Assembly (NCBI RefSeq): GCF_002101555.1
Contig: NZ_LQOL01000045.1
Coordinates: forward strand, 1 to 64,000
Length of the DNA stretch: 64,000 nt
Direction: 5' to 3'
From: Mycolicibacterium canariasense
GTDB taxonomy: Bacteria; Actinomycetota; Actinomycetes; Mycobacteriales; Mycobacteriaceae
Within the stretch, counting starts at the first letter, position 1; the number at the start of each line of letters is the position of its first letter. The translations under genes and the position numbers were made by a program. Under the pieces are notes generated by a model. That model saw only the letters and a list, made by a program, of their open reading frames with translations, made no database searches and was not told the origin of the DNA. Below, in pieces: positions 41,618-51,390 of the stretch.

Positions 41618-42448
41618 ATGGCAGATCAATCGGCGACGCTCGGTTCGTTCTTACGCGCGAGGCGTGAAGCGGTGACGCCGCAGGACGCCGGCCTGGTACC
41701 CGGCGACGGTCGGCGGGTCCGCGGCCTTCGTCGAGAAGAGCTGGCTCTCCTCGCCGGATTGAGCACCGACTACTACCGGCGGCTCGAACAGGGGCGTGAG
41801 CACCGACCGTCGCTACAGGTGCTTCGTGCGCTCGCACGCGCCCTACAGCTCGATACGCACGCGACCGCCTACCTCGTCTCGCTTGTCCATCCCGTCCCTC
41901 TCACAATGCCCGCTCATACGACCACGGTGTCGGCGGGAATCCAGCTTCTCCTCGATTCCGGCTTGCGTGTACCGGCGATCGTCGTCGATCTCGGCCTCAA
42001 CATCCTGACGATCAACGCGGCCGGCCGTGCGATGTACAGCGGCTTCCGCGACACGGACAATCTCGCCCGCATGGTGTTCCTCGACCCTGCCGCCCAGGAT
42101 TTCTACACCGACTGGCACCATGTGGCCACTCAGGTCGTCGGCAACCTCCGTTCAGGCCTGACCCGATTCCCGAATGACGACCGCGTCGCCGAGGTGGTCG
42201 ACGAGATCTCCGCTCACAGTTCGGTGTTCGCCGGACTGTGGGCGACCCACGACGTACGTCCGCGCACCAGCGAGGACAAGGTGTTCCATCATCCGCAAGT
42301 CGGCGAGCTCCGCTTACACTTCGAGGCGCTCGAGGTAGCGGATGCTCCCGACCAGCGGCTGTTCGTTTACTGTCCGCTCGAGAACGCACCGTCTCCCGAC
42401 GCCGTCGCTCTACTGGAATCGCTTATGCCGGTGACGGCGTCGACGTAG
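41618..42448 (+). CDS. XRE-family regulator with MmyB-like ligand domain
   Basis: A 276-residue regulator. The N-terminal HTH (RRVRGLRREELALLAGLSTDYYRRLEQGR, 32-60) is the typical actinobacterial XRE form. The C-terminal part (PAIVVDLGLNILTINAAGRAMY to the end) is the PAS-like MmyB/MLTR ligand-binding domain seen in regulators that control a nearby reductase gene. It is convergent with, and overlaps by 26 bp, an aldo-keto reductase gene, a common arrangement for this family. The ligand is unknown; fatty acids have been proposed for the domain. Confidence 0.9.
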   Translation: MADQSATLGSFLRARREAVTPQDAGLVPGDGRRVRGLRREELALLAGLSTDYYRRLEQGREHRPSLQVLRALARALQLDTHATAYLVSLVHPVPLTMPAHTTTVSAGIQLLLDSGLRVPAIVVDLGLNILTINAAGRAMYSGFRDTDNLARMVFLDPAAQDFYTDWHHVATQVVGNLRSGLTRFPNDDRVAEVVDEISAHSSVFAGLWATHDVRPRTSEDKVFHHPQVGELRLHFEALEVADAPDQRLFVYCPLENAPSPDAVALLESLMPVTAST

Positions 42449-43331
42449 CCCCGCTGAGCTCGTCGATCTGTTCCGGTGTCAACTGCACTTGCGCTGCAGC
42501 CATGTTCTCTTCCAGATGCGTGCGACGCGATGTGCCAGGGATGGGAAGCATCGCCGGTGAGAGATGCAACAACCAGGCGATCGCCACCTGACCCACAGTG
42601 CACTGGTGTGCCCGGGCCACGTCGGCGAGCGCCTGGTGTGCCGCATCGAGCCCGCCCTGCGCCACCGGCGCCCACGGAATGAACGCGAGCCCATCGCGCT
42701 CGCACACCTCCAACATGTCGTTGGCGCTGCGGTCCATGACATTGAACCGGCTTTGGACACTGACGATATCGGCGATCTGCCGCGCCTCGTCGAGCTGCGC
42801 CACCGTGCATTGCGACATCCCGATCTCGCGGATCTTGCCCTCATCCTGAAGCGCCTTGAGCTCACCGATCTGGTCTGCCAACGGCACTTTCGGATCCACC
42901 CGGTGCAGCTGCAACAGATCGATCTGATCGACCCCCAACCGGCGCATGCTCATCAATACCTGCTGTCGAAGGTATTCGGGTCGTCCGACCGGTGGCCACG
43001 CTGCCGGGCCGAGGCGTTTCGGCCCGGAGTCGGTGTCGATGACATCAGGTCCGTTTCGGGTCAAGCCCGCCTTCGTCGCGATGACGACATCATCGGGGTA
43101 CGGATGCAGCGCCTCGTACAAGATCTGTTCGGCGACATGCGGGCCGTAAGAGTCGGCGGTGTCGATGAACTGCACGCCGAGGTCGACCGCCCGACGGGCC
43201 ACGGCGATACATTCGTCCCGGTCTTGGGGCTCACCCCAGATTCCGCGACCCGTGAACCTCATCGAACCAAAACCCAAGCGCGACACCTTCTTACCAGCAA
43301 TACTGATCGTCTGCGGACTCACGTTCACCAT
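42423..43331 (-). CDS. Aldo-keto reductase
   Basis: A 302-residue TIM-barrel aldo-keto reductase. The catalytic tetrad is visible: Asp and Tyr in FIDTADSYGP, Lys in VIATKAGL and His in LLQLHRVDP. The NADPH-binding end IPGTSRRTHLEEN is also present. Such enzymes reduce aldehydes and ketones. ATG 43331 follows GGAGGTAG at good spacing. Its 3' end overlaps the convergent XRE regulator gene, which probably responds to, or controls, the same chemistry. Confidence 0.9.
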   Translation of the reverse strand: MVNVSPQTISIAGKKVSRLGFGSMRFTGRGIWGEPQDRDECIAVARRAVDLGVQFIDTADSYGPHVAEQILYEALHPYPDDVVIATKAGLTRNGPDVIDTDSGPKRLGPAAWPPVGRPEYLRQQVLMSMRRLGVDQIDLLQLHRVDPKVPLADQIGELKALQDEGKIREIGMSQCTVAQLDEARQIADIVSVQSRFNVMDRSANDMLEVCERDGLAFIPWAPVAQGGLDAAHQALADVARAHQCTVGQVAIAWLLHLSPAMLPIPGTSRRTHLEENMAAAQVQLTPEQIDELSGATSTPSPA

Positions 43332-43522
43332 TGCGACTACCTCCACTTCACTTTTCCCATCGGTTATGGGCCCTTGTGCTGCCGGGCGACCAGCGGCACT
43401 GCGACCACGTTAGGTGCCGGCCGGTGGGCTTTCGGGGTGGTGATACACCCCCTCACGTCGGGAATAAGCCGAGTGCCGCGAGCAACCGGGTTCCGACATG
43501 CCACCACGACACCCGGCGCCGG

Positions 43523-44431
43523 CTACCTCGTCAGGCCCCGCGCGGCCGCGTCGAATTCGCAGAACATCCTGGTGAAGTACTCGGGCTGCTCCTCGGCCAC
43601 CCAGTGACCGCAGTCCGGGACAAGCTGATCTGTCACCGAATCAGCGACCTCTTCACACATCGCCCGGAAGTTCTTGGCGAGCGGACCCGAAGCACCTCCC
43701 GACGCCAGCACCGGGATGGTGAGCTTGCCGTGTCGTTGTAGCGCTGCGCGATTGTCGTCGGCGTCGCGGTCGAGTTCCCGATAGACCTCGCACATTGCGC
43801 GCATGGCTCCCGGGGCCTCGAACGCGCGGGCATACACGTCAAGGTCGTCATTGGAGATGGCATCCGGCTGGTAGGTCAAGTCGTCGAAGAATCGGTTGAT
43901 GTACCAACGTTCACGCCCGTGCGTGAGGTACACCGCGATATCGGTGTTGGCATGAAAGCTGAACTGCCACGCCGACTTCTGAGCCACCCGCCAGTCGTAA
44001 TAGGCAGTGCCCGGAAGCGGCGCTTCCATGAAGGTGACACTCACGACATCATCGCGGTACCGCAGCGCGAAGCCCAAGGCCAGCGTCGACCCGAGATCAT
44101 GGCCGACAAGCGAGATGGGCTCCACCACGCTCAGGGTCTCGCGCACCAGGCTGTGAATATCACCGGCCATGGTCCACTTGTCGTACCCGTCACGAGGTTT
44201 GTCGGACGCGCCGGCGCCGCGATAGTCGGGCATGATCACCCGATACCCGGCGGCGGCCAGCGGCATCATGACCTTGCGCCATTCGTATCGCGTTTGGGGG
44301 GCGCCGTGCAGCAGCACGACGGTCCTGGTGGGTTCGGGTGGAGTGACGATCGTGTAGCCGATACGAACCGTCTTGTCCGGGTCGACCCAGGCCCGACCGT
44401 GGTGGACATCGACATCGCGCGCTGTGGTCAT
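43523..44431 (-). CDS. Alpha/beta hydrolase (epoxide hydrolase/dehalogenase-like)
   Basis: A 302-residue alpha/beta hydrolase. HGAPQTRYEWR is the oxyanion loop, and GHDLGS has Asp in place of Ser as nucleophile, typical of epoxide hydrolases and haloalkane dehalogenases; PDCGHWVAEEQP carries the catalytic His. DYRGAGASDKP is also typical of the epoxide hydrolase group. ATG 44431 follows GGAAG. It is upstream of the aldo-keto reductase on the same strand, 191 bp apart, so loosely linked. Substrate unknown. Confidence 0.88.
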   Translation of the reverse strand: MTTARDVDVHHGRAWVDPDKTVRIGYTIVTPPEPTRTVVLLHGAPQTRYEWRKVMMPLAAAGYRVIMPDYRGAGASDKPRDGYDKWTMAGDIHSLVRETLSVVEPISLVGHDLGSTLALGFALRYRDDVVSVTFMEAPLPGTAYYDWRVAQKSAWQFSFHANTDIAVYLTHGRERWYINRFFDDLTYQPDAISNDDLDVYARAFEAPGAMRAMCEVYRELDRDADDNRAALQRHGKLTIPVLASGGASGPLAKNFRAMCEEVADSVTDQLVPDCGHWVAEEQPEYFTRMFCEFDAAARGLTR

Positions 44432-44718
44432 GTTCTTCCGTCTTTCTGTGTGCAGCCTGTCGGCGGCCAGTGTCGCCCCGGCGCCCCCGCGAACAGGGGG
44501 AACACCTCGGCCCCCCAGCACACCCGAATCACCGCTAGAGCCAACCATCCATCCGACGGCGCCACCATCACATGCTGCGAGCGGGTGGTGGACGGCGACA
44601 GCCCTGCGTTTGTCCGAAACTCTCGCGAGGACGCCGCGTTCGCCGGCAACGCACTGAGTTGACTATGCAGGTCAAATGCCACAATGCACGTGGTGGCGCC
44701 ACTGTCGACCGGTAGCGG

Positions 44719-45516
44719 TCATGCGTGAGCGGCGTAGATCGCCTCGGCGAGCTCGATCTTGAGCTGCTGGAACTCCGGTGTCGCGATGACACTGGGGTCG
44801 CGCACGACATCCGGCCCGTCGCTGGGCAATTCGATCCTGCGGTCGATGATGACCCGGCCCGGCCTGGCGCTCATGACGAGCACCCTGGTCGACAGGAACA
44901 CCGCTTCCTCCACCGAATGCGTCACGAAGACCACGGTTTTGCGTTCGCGCCGCCACAGCGACAGCAGTTCGACCTGAAGACGTTCGCGGGTCAACGGGTC
45001 CAACGCCCCGTAGGGCTCGTCCATCAGGATGATCCGTGGGTCGTTGACGAGCACTCGCGCGATCTGGGCCCGCTGCTGCATGCCGCCGGACAGTTCGTAG
45101 GGTCGACGCCCACCGAACCCGGTCAACCCGACGAGGTTCAGCATGGCCGTGGCCTTCTCGTGACGGGTGGCCTTGTCCATCCCACGCATCCGCAGGCCGA
45201 ACTCGACGTTGCCCAGCACCGACAGCCACGGGTACAGCGTCGGTGCCTGGAACACCACGCCGCGGTCGGGCGACGGTCCGCGCACGTGCGTATTGCCGAT
45301 CATGATCGTGCCCGAGGTCGGCTCGAGGAACCCGGCGAGCATCTGCAACAGCGTGGTCTTACCGCACCCGGACGGCCCCACCAGGGAGATGAACTCTCCC
45401 GGATCGATCGTCAGGTCGGTCGGCTGCACGGCCACCACCTCGTCGCCGTTCGACTGGTAGGTCTGCCCCACCTGGGTCAGCGTCAGGCGTGCGCTCAGGT
45501 CATCCGGTTCGGTCAC
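44719..45516 (-). CDS. ABC transporter ATPase (TauB/SsuB family)
   Basis: A 265-residue ATPase of the nitrate/sulfonate/taurine importer class. Walker A GPSGCGKT is at 47-54, VVFQAPTLYPWLSV is the Q-loop, and LSGGMQQRAQIARVL with LMDEPYGALD gives the signature and Walker B. The GTG overlaps the binding protein stop (GTGA). It is last in the SDR-permease-binding protein-ATPase operon read on the minus strand. Substrate discussed with the binding protein. Confidence 0.92.
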   Translation of the reverse strand: MTEPDDLSARLTLTQVGQTYQSNGDEVVAVQPTDLTIDPGEFISLVGPSGCGKTTLLQMLAGFLEPTSGTIMIGNTHVRGPSPDRGVVFQAPTLYPWLSVLGNVEFGLRMRGMDKATRHEKATAMLNLVGLTGFGGRRPYELSGGMQQRAQIARVLVNDPRIILMDEPYGALDPLTRERLQVELLSLWRRERKTVVFVTHSVEEAVFLSTRVLVMSARPGRVIIDRRIELPSDGPDVVRDPSVIATPEFQQLKIELAEAIYAAHA

Positions 45517-46574
45517 TTGTCGGCCACCTCTCGGGCTGCGTCGGGGTAGAGGGCTGCGGCGTACACCGAGGGCGGTCCGACCGCGTCGACCCCACTCTGC
45601 GTCTGCAGGAACAGTGCGGTGTTGCGGATGTCGGTGCCGAGACCACCGCCGAGGTACTGCGGGGCGGCCTGTTCCGCGGCGTCCAGGTACAGGTAGCCGT
45701 CGAGTTGGGTGCTGACTTGGGCGGGATCGACCCCGAGTTGGCCTGCCAGGCGGGCCACCGCATCCTGCCGGTCGTTGCGAATCTGGCCGACGGCCCAGTT
45801 CTGGGCGATCGTCCACATCCGCATCGCCGCGGGGTTGGACGTGACGAACTCGCCGCGCGCGCCCTCCAGATCGTAGGTCGGGCTGCCGGCCTTGGCGGTG
45901 TCCTCAGCCGTCATGACGACATGGCCATCCTTCGTCAGCTCGGATAGCGTCGGTTCCCAGATCCACGCCGCGTCGATCTGGTTTCCCTGCCAGGCGCCCA
46001 CAATGGCGCTGGGCTCCAAGTTGATCACCGTCACCGACTGGGCCAGTCCCGCATGGTCGAGAGCGGATTGCAAGCTCAGGTGCGATGTCGAGCCGAACGG
46101 CACTCCGATCCGCTTGCCGCGCAGTCCGGTGATGTTCGAAATGCCCGGATCCTTGACCGCGAGCGACTCCGCTCCCCCGATCACGTCCTGCACCCACACC
46201 ACGCGGACGTCGAGGTTCAGCGGTGCGGAAAGCGACTTGGCGGCGGGTGCCGAGCCCATCAGTCCGAGGTCCAGCGAGTTCGACCCGAACGCGCGAACCA
46301 CGTCGGCGCCGGACGAGAACTGCGTCCACGTGATGGTGGCCTTCGGCATGCACTTGGCGAGCAGATTGGCGTCCTTGACGATCAGGTCGCCGTTCGGGAT
46401 CTGCTGGAATCCGATGCGGATGTCGGTGGTGATCGACGGGTCGGGGTCCACCGGGCAGTTCACCTCGGGGATCAGGGAGCGGCTCATCTCACCGCGTCCC
46501 GACTCCACGATGCAGCCGGTCAGCGTCAGTGCGCACGCCAACAGTGCGCCCGTCAGCGCAAGGGGGTTTCTCAT
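45513..46574 (-). CDS. TauA/SsuA-like substrate-binding lipoprotein
   Basis: A 353-residue exported protein with lipobox LTGC (Cys21). The mature part has the sulfonate/taurine binding-protein layout: IRIGFQQIPNGDLIVK near the start, LDLGLMGSAPAAKSL, LRGKRIGVPFGSTSHLSL and GAWQGNQIDAAWIWEPTL. These patterns fit taurine-binding proteins. It overlaps both neighbours by 4 bp. With a class III aminotransferase, TauR-like regulator and TauE/SafE exporter nearby, taurine or a related aminosulfonate is the best guess. Confidence 0.9.
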   Translation of the reverse strand: MRNPLALTGALLACALTLTGCIVESGRGEMSRSLIPEVNCPVDPDPSITTDIRIGFQQIPNGDLIVKDANLLAKCMPKATITWTQFSSGADVVRAFGSNSLDLGLMGSAPAAKSLSAPLNLDVRVVWVQDVIGGAESLAVKDPGISNITGLRGKRIGVPFGSTSHLSLQSALDHAGLAQSVTVINLEPSAIVGAWQGNQIDAAWIWEPTLSELTKDGHVVMTAEDTAKAGSPTYDLEGARGEFVTSNPAAMRMWTIAQNWAVGQIRNDRQDAVARLAGQLGVDPAQVSTQLDGYLYLDAAEQAAPQYLGGGLGTDIRNTALFLQTQSGVDAVGPPSVYAAALYPDAAREVADK

Positions 46575-47476
46575 GCTCGGCCCTTCCACGGTGCGGCCAA
46601 CAGTCCGATCCACTTGATCACCGAATCCAGCAGCAATGCCGTGATACCGATGACGATGATGCAGGCGATCACCAACGGGGTGCGCAGTTGTGTCCCCGCC
46701 ACGTACGCGAGTCCACCGATTCCGGGAATGCCGTTGTTCAGTTCCGCGGCCACCACCGTCGTCCACGCGAAGCCGACGGCCAACCGCACGCCGTTGACGA
46801 TGTCGGGCACCGAGGCCGGCATGACAACGCGCAGCACAACCTGGGATCTGCTGGCTCCCAACGCTCTTGCTGCATTCACGTAGTCTCGTTTGACGCCGAG
46901 CACACCGGAGAGCGTGGCCACCGTGACCGCGGGGAACGCCGCAAGGAACAGCAACCACACCTTCGAGGTGTCACCGATCCCGAACCAGACGATCAGCAGG
47001 CTGAAGTACCCGAGCGGGGGAAGTGCCCGCAGGAAGTTGAGATACGGTTCGACCATCGTCGCAACCGATTTCGACGAACCCATCGCGAATCCGAGCAGCA
47101 TTCCCACGACGATGGCGACGCCGACACCGACGAATATTCGTTGCAGACTGGCGACCAGGTGTTCCCACAAGAAGTAGTTCTGCTCACCGAGCACTTCGCG
47201 CGGCACCCCGGGCGCCACCTGATGCCAGGAGTTGGCTCTGACGAATGCCCGCCACACGTCGCCCGGGCCCGGCAGGTAGAGCGGCTCGACGATATGTGCC
47301 GCCGTCACCATCCACCACCCGGCGAGGAAGACCGTCAGCGCCCCGAGCCGAATACCCCAGTGCCGCAGCGCCGACGGCGACCCTACTGGTAGCCGCCGGA
47401 TGAGTGCGCGGCGCTCGGGCGGCTCGTGTGTGTCGTGCTGGGACGCGATGTCCTGTCCCGCGACTACCTGTGTCAT
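46571..47476 (-). CDS. ABC transporter permease (TauC/SsuC family)
   Basis: A 301-residue permease. An N-terminal cytoplasmic 40 residues precede six membrane segments with the EAA loop YVNAARALGASRSQVVLRVVMPASVPD, and NNGIPGIGGL is typical of the taurine/nitrate group. The ATG overlaps the SDR stop and its stop overlaps the binding protein start. It forms the importer with 45513 and 44719. Confidence 0.92.
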   Translation of the reverse strand: MTQVVAGQDIASQHDTHEPPERRALIRRLPVGSPSALRHWGIRLGALTVFLAGWWMVTAAHIVEPLYLPGPGDVWRAFVRANSWHQVAPGVPREVLGEQNYFLWEHLVASLQRIFVGVGVAIVVGMLLGFAMGSSKSVATMVEPYLNFLRALPPLGYFSLLIVWFGIGDTSKVWLLFLAAFPAVTVATLSGVLGVKRDYVNAARALGASRSQVVLRVVMPASVPDIVNGVRLAVGFAWTTVVAAELNNGIPGIGGLAYVAGTQLRTPLVIACIIVIGITALLLDSVIKWIGLLAAPWKGRA

Positions 47477-48246
47477 GACGTCCTCCGATGGACACGTTGT
47501 GCGCTGGTCTGATCGCGCGCGAGCAACAGCATGGAGTCGACGTTGACTCGGGCGGGCCGTGTGACGACCCAGGTGACCGCTTCGGCGACGTCATCGGCGG
47601 TCAGCGGTTCGGCGCCCGCGTAGACGGCGGCCGCACGGTCGCGGTCGCCGCCGAAGCGGCGGATCGAGAATTCGGTCTCGACCATCCCCGGATCGATCTC
47701 ACATACGCGCACCGGTTCGCCGAGCAGCTCGAGTCGCAGTACCCGGGTGAGCGCCCGGACCGCGTGCTTGGCGGCGTTGTACCCGCCGCCACCGAGGTAC
47801 GGCTCGACGGCGGCGATCGATCCAATGGTCACGATGGTGCCCGCGCCCGATGCGCGCAACCGGGGCAGCAGTCCGCGGGTGATCCGCAGCACCCCGAGGA
47901 CGTTGACGTCGAACATCGCCTGCCAGTCCGCGTCGGACGAGGACGCGATCGAGTCGACGCCCACCGCGCCGCCGGCGTTGTTGACCAGAACCTCGACGGC
48001 GTCGACGCGACTGCAGAAGGCGTCCACCGCCTCGGAGTCGGTCACGTCGAGTTCGTGTGCGGAGACCGTGCGTTCGGGATGATCGGCGGTGATCTTCGCG
48101 GCGAGGTCCACCAACCTGTCATGCCGGCGGGCGGCGAGGACGAGATCGTAACCCACCGCTGCCAGGTGCACCGCCGTCGCGGCACCGATGCCGCTGCTGG
48201 CGCCGGTGACCACGGCAACCCTGCGGCTCGTCGTATCCGATGTCAT
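47473..48246 (-). CDS. Short-chain dehydrogenase/reductase
   Basis: A 257-residue classical SDR. TGASSGIG (14-21) is the NAD(P) loop, NNAGG the structural motif, IVTIGSIAA supplies the catalytic Ser and YNAAKHAV the Tyr-Lys pair. First gene of the importer operon. In aminosulfonate degradation an SDR could reduce or oxidise sulfoacetaldehyde, giving isethionate or sulfoacetate chemistry; this is an inference from context. ATG 48246 is divergent from the aminotransferase. Confidence 0.9.
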   Translation of the reverse strand: MTSDTTSRRVAVVTGASSGIGAATAVHLAAVGYDLVLAARRHDRLVDLAAKITADHPERTVSAHELDVTDSEAVDAFCSRVDAVEVLVNNAGGAVGVDSIASSSDADWQAMFDVNVLGVLRITRGLLPRLRASGAGTIVTIGSIAAVEPYLGGGGYNAAKHAVRALTRVLRLELLGEPVRVCEIDPGMVETEFSIRRFGGDRDRAAAVYAGAEPLTADDVAEAVTWVVTRPARVNVDSMLLLARDQTSAQRVHRRTS

Positions 48247-48313
48247 GGCGACCAGACTCCGGCACATCTGGCCCCTTCGACAGGTCCACTCCATGAGTAG
48301 TTGACCAGGCCAG

Positions 48314-48341
48314 TGGTAACCGCAGCCGCCCGCTGTTAACC
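48314..48341. promoter_or_regulatory. Direct repeats, candidate MocR (TauR) operator
   Basis: TGGTAACC (48314-48321) and TGTTAACC (48334-48341) are direct repeats with starts exactly 20 bp apart, about two helical turns. MocR regulators (GabR, TauR, PdxR) bind direct repeats. The site lies between the divergent SDR/importer operon and the aminotransferase gene, the expected targets. Confidence 0.5.
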
Positions 48342-48490
48342 AAACCGGGTCCGATGCCCACCTCAGGGACGGCAACTGGCACCGTCGATTCGGCGCCGTC
48401 TGCACCTGTGCCGGTGGCCGACACGGTGACACCGTGGCATCAGACGGTCCCATCCGACGCGTCTTCCGCCGTCCCCGAGAGGAGCCAGCC

Positions 48491-49819
48491 TTGCCAGCAC
48501 CCGCCAGCGCCGCTGCCCGCCGTATCTACGACCTCGACCGCAGCCGAGTCTTTCACTCGTGGTCGGCCCAGGACCAGCTCGATCCGCTCGTGATCACCGG
48601 CGCCGAGGGCAGCCACGTGATCGACGGCGACGGCAACCGGCTGCTCGACTTCAGCTCGCAGTTGGTCTACACCAACGTCGGCCACCAGCACCCGAAGGTC
48701 GTCGACGCCATCGCCAAGCAAGCGGCCACCTTGTGCACCATCGCCCCCCAGCATGCCAACGAGGCGCGCGCCCACGCCGCGGACCTCATCACCCAGATCG
48801 CTCCCGCGGGCTTCAACCGGGTCTTCTTCACCAACGGAGGTGCCGACGCCGTCGAACACGCCATCCGCATGGCACGCCTGTACACCGGCCGGTACAAGAC
48901 GCTGTCGGCGTACCGGGGGTACCACGGCGCCACCCATCAGGCCATCAATCTCACCGGGGACCCGCGACGTTGGCCCAGCGACTACGGGTCGTCGGGTGCG
49001 GTGCACTTCTTCGGCCCGTTCCGCTATCGCAGCCAATTCGGCTCCCGCACCGAGGAAGAGGAATCGGCCAACGCCCTTGCGCACCTGCGTTCGCTGATCG
49101 AGTTCGAGGGTCCGGAGTCGTTCGCCGCCATCATCCTCGAAACGGTGCCCGGCACGGCAGGGATCATGGTGCCACCGCCGGGATACCTGGTCGGAGTTCG
49201 CGAGCTGTGCGACCAGTACGGCATCGTGATGATCCTCGACGAGGTCATGGCCGGATTCGGCAGGACGGGAAAGTGGTTGGCCCTCGAGCATTTCGGGGTC
49301 ACGCCCGATCTGATCACCTTCGCCAAGGGAGTGAATTCCGGTTACGTCCCGCTCGGCGGCGTCATCGTCAGCGACCCGATCGTGGCCCGGTTCGCGGACA
49401 CTCCCTACCCCGGCGGCCTGACCTACTCGGGACACCCGCTGGCCTGCGCGGCCGCTGTGGCCACCATCAACGTGATGCGCGACGAGGCCGTCGTCGAGAA
49501 CGCCGAACGCATCGGCACCGAGGTCCTCGGCCCCGGCCTGGCCGAGCTCGCCGAGCGTCACCAGATCATCGGCGAGGTCCGCGGTCTCGGAGTCTTCTGG
49601 GCGGTGGAACTGGTCACCGATCGTGACACCAAGCAGCCGCTGGCTCCCTACGGCGGGACGTCGCCCGCGATGCGTGCGATCGCCGATCGCGCGCGCACCA
49701 ATGGCCTGTTGATGTTCAGCAATTACAACCGTTTCCATCTGGTGCCGCCGTGCAACGTCAGCCCGCAGGACACCAAGCAAGCGCTGGCCATCCTCGACGA
49801 TGCGTTGTGCGCGGTGTGA
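48491..49819 (+). CDS. Class III aminotransferase (taurine:pyruvate aminotransferase-like)
   Basis: A 442-residue PLP enzyme of the omega-aminotransferase class. Family marks are FTNGGADAVEHAIRMAR, YRGYHGATH, ILDEVMAGFGRTGK and the PLP lysine in ITFAKGVNSGYVPLGG. Taurine:pyruvate, beta-alanine and GABA aminotransferases share this architecture. The TTG at 48491 follows GAGAGGAG; a GTG at 48434 would add 19 residues with no family similarity. Facing a TauR-like regulator (stops abut at 49819/49820) and divergent from a TauABC-type importer, it most likely converts taurine or an analogue to sulfoacetaldehyde. Confidence 0.87.
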   Translation: MPAPASAAARRIYDLDRSRVFHSWSAQDQLDPLVITGAEGSHVIDGDGNRLLDFSSQLVYTNVGHQHPKVVDAIAKQAATLCTIAPQHANEARAHAADLITQIAPAGFNRVFFTNGGADAVEHAIRMARLYTGRYKTLSAYRGYHGATHQAINLTGDPRRWPSDYGSSGAVHFFGPFRYRSQFGSRTEEEESANALAHLRSLIEFEGPESFAAIILETVPGTAGIMVPPPGYLVGVRELCDQYGIVMILDEVMAGFGRTGKWLALEHFGVTPDLITFAKGVNSGYVPLGGVIVSDPIVARFADTPYPGGLTYSGHPLACAAAVATINVMRDEAVVENAERIGTEVLGPGLAELAERHQIIGEVRGLGVFWAVELVTDRDTKQPLAPYGGTSPAMRAIADRARTNGLLMFSNYNRFHLVPPCNVSPQDTKQALAILDDALCAV

Positions 49820-51310
49820 TCACCGGGGCAGTGCGCCGGCGAGGGCCCGCACGCCCGGTTCGATCAGGTCGGTGGGCAGCGAGCTGAATCCGATGCGCAG
49901 GTAGTTGTTGCGCCAGGTCCCCGGAAAGAAGTACCTGGATCCGTCGGCGACCAGCACACCTTGCTCGCGGGCGCGCAATGCCCAACGCTTGCAGTCGATG
50001 CCGTCCGGAGCGGCATACCACAGGCTCACCCCGCCGGGCGGGAAGGCGTCCTCGGCCATCGGCAGATACCGGCGGACCGACGCCGTCAGCACTTCCCAGC
50101 TGGCGCGCAACCGTCGGCGCTGTCCCCGCAACGTTCGGTGGTACTCACCGGATGCGATGAATATGCCCATGGCACGTTGCAGGTGCCCGGGTAGATGCTT
50201 GGAGCGGTGGTGACGCTCGGCGCGCAGCGCGGCGATGACGTCGCGGTGTGCGACCACGAACCCCAACCGCAGTCCGGCCGACAGGAACTTGGAGAACGAT
50301 CCGATGTACACCACGCGACCGGTGGTGTCCATCGACTTCAGCGACGGGGTGGGCTGGCCGCGGAAGCGGAACTCGCTGTCGTAGTCGTCCTCGATTGCAA
50401 AGGCATCGCGTTCCTCGAGCTCGTCGACAAGTATGCGGCGGCGCGGCAGGCTCAGCGTGACGTTCGTCGGGTGGTGGTGGCTGGGGGTGAGGTAGATCGC
50501 GTCGAAGCCGGGGGCTTGTTCGATTGCGGCACCACGTTGGTCGACGGGTACGGGGACCACGGACGCACCGATGCGCGAGCATATGTGCCAGGCATCGACA
50601 TAGCCCGGATTCTCCACCGCGACAGTCGACTTCGGCGAGAGCAGGACGTCGGCGAGCAAGGACAACCCCTGCTGGGCGCCCGAGGTCACCAATACCTCAT
50701 CGGGCGCGGCGTGCACCCCGCGCGGCGGCAGGATCTCGTTGCACAACGCCTCCACGAGCAGGGGGTCATCCAGATCGCCTGCGTCGCGCACGCTGTAGGC
50801 CAGATGCGGTGTTTGCAGCGCCTCCACGGCGGCGCGCTGCCAGCCACGCACCGGAAAGCTCTTCAGCTCGGGCTGAGCACTGATGAACGGATACCGGAAT
50901 TCTCGCCAGTCCGGGAAGGCAGGCGCACGGGTAACCGGCAATTGGTTCGACTCGCCTGGCCGGGCCGCCAGCCGTGCCGCCCAGTCCACGCCTCTGGCGT
51001 GCGGTGTGGCGCGGATCCGCCGAGGACCGTCGCCGCGCGTCAACGCCACCGGATACAGCCCGGAACGCGGTTGGCTCTCGACGAGTCCGAGGCTGGTCAG
51101 CTCCTGGTACGCCAATGCCACCGTGTTGCGCGAAACCCCGAGGGTCTGGGACAGGTAGCGGGTCGACGGCAACGGTCGATTCGCCGCGTACACCCCTCTG
51201 GCGAGTTGATCCTCCAGCACCGCGCGGACCTGCCGGTACAGCGGCACCGCCGAGGTCGCATCGATCGCCAGCTTGTCGAACTCCTCCGGTCGCGTGGAGC
51301 CTGCTGCCAT
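49820..51310 (-). CDS. MocR-family regulator (GntR HTH + aminotransferase fold), TauR-like
   Basis: A 496-residue regulator. Residues 20-95 are a GntR winged helix (VPLYRQVRAVLEDQLARG, then LPSTRYLSQTLGVSRNTV), joined by a linker to a fold-type-I aminotransferase domain. The PLP lysine lies in GSFSKFLSAG and the Asp of the cofactor ring in EDDYDSEF. MocR proteins bind PLP and an amino-acid-type effector and activate adjacent aminotransferase genes. The convergent class III aminotransferase and the importer are the expected targets, as with TauR in taurine catabolism. Confidence 0.9.
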   Translation of the reverse strand: MAAGSTRPEEFDKLAIDATSAVPLYRQVRAVLEDQLARGVYAANRPLPSTRYLSQTLGVSRNTVALAYQELTSLGLVESQPRSGLYPVALTRGDGPRRIRATPHARGVDWAARLAARPGESNQLPVTRAPAFPDWREFRYPFISAQPELKSFPVRGWQRAAVEALQTPHLAYSVRDAGDLDDPLLVEALCNEILPPRGVHAAPDEVLVTSGAQQGLSLLADVLLSPKSTVAVENPGYVDAWHICSRIGASVVPVPVDQRGAAIEQAPGFDAIYLTPSHHHPTNVTLSLPRRRILVDELEERDAFAIEDDYDSEFRFRGQPTPSLKSMDTTGRVVYIGSFSKFLSAGLRLGFVVAHRDVIAALRAERHHRSKHLPGHLQRAMGIFIASGEYHRTLRGQRRRLRASWEVLTASVRRYLPMAEDAFPPGGVSLWYAAPDGIDCKRWALRAREQGVLVADGSRYFFPGTWRNNYLRIGFSSLPTDLIEPGVRALAGALPR

Positions 51311-51390
51311 CGACCGATGCTAACTGGCCCCTCCGAATACAGCACCTTCTGGACCTTCGCACAGGACAGATGGCGATGCAGGGTGAGGGC

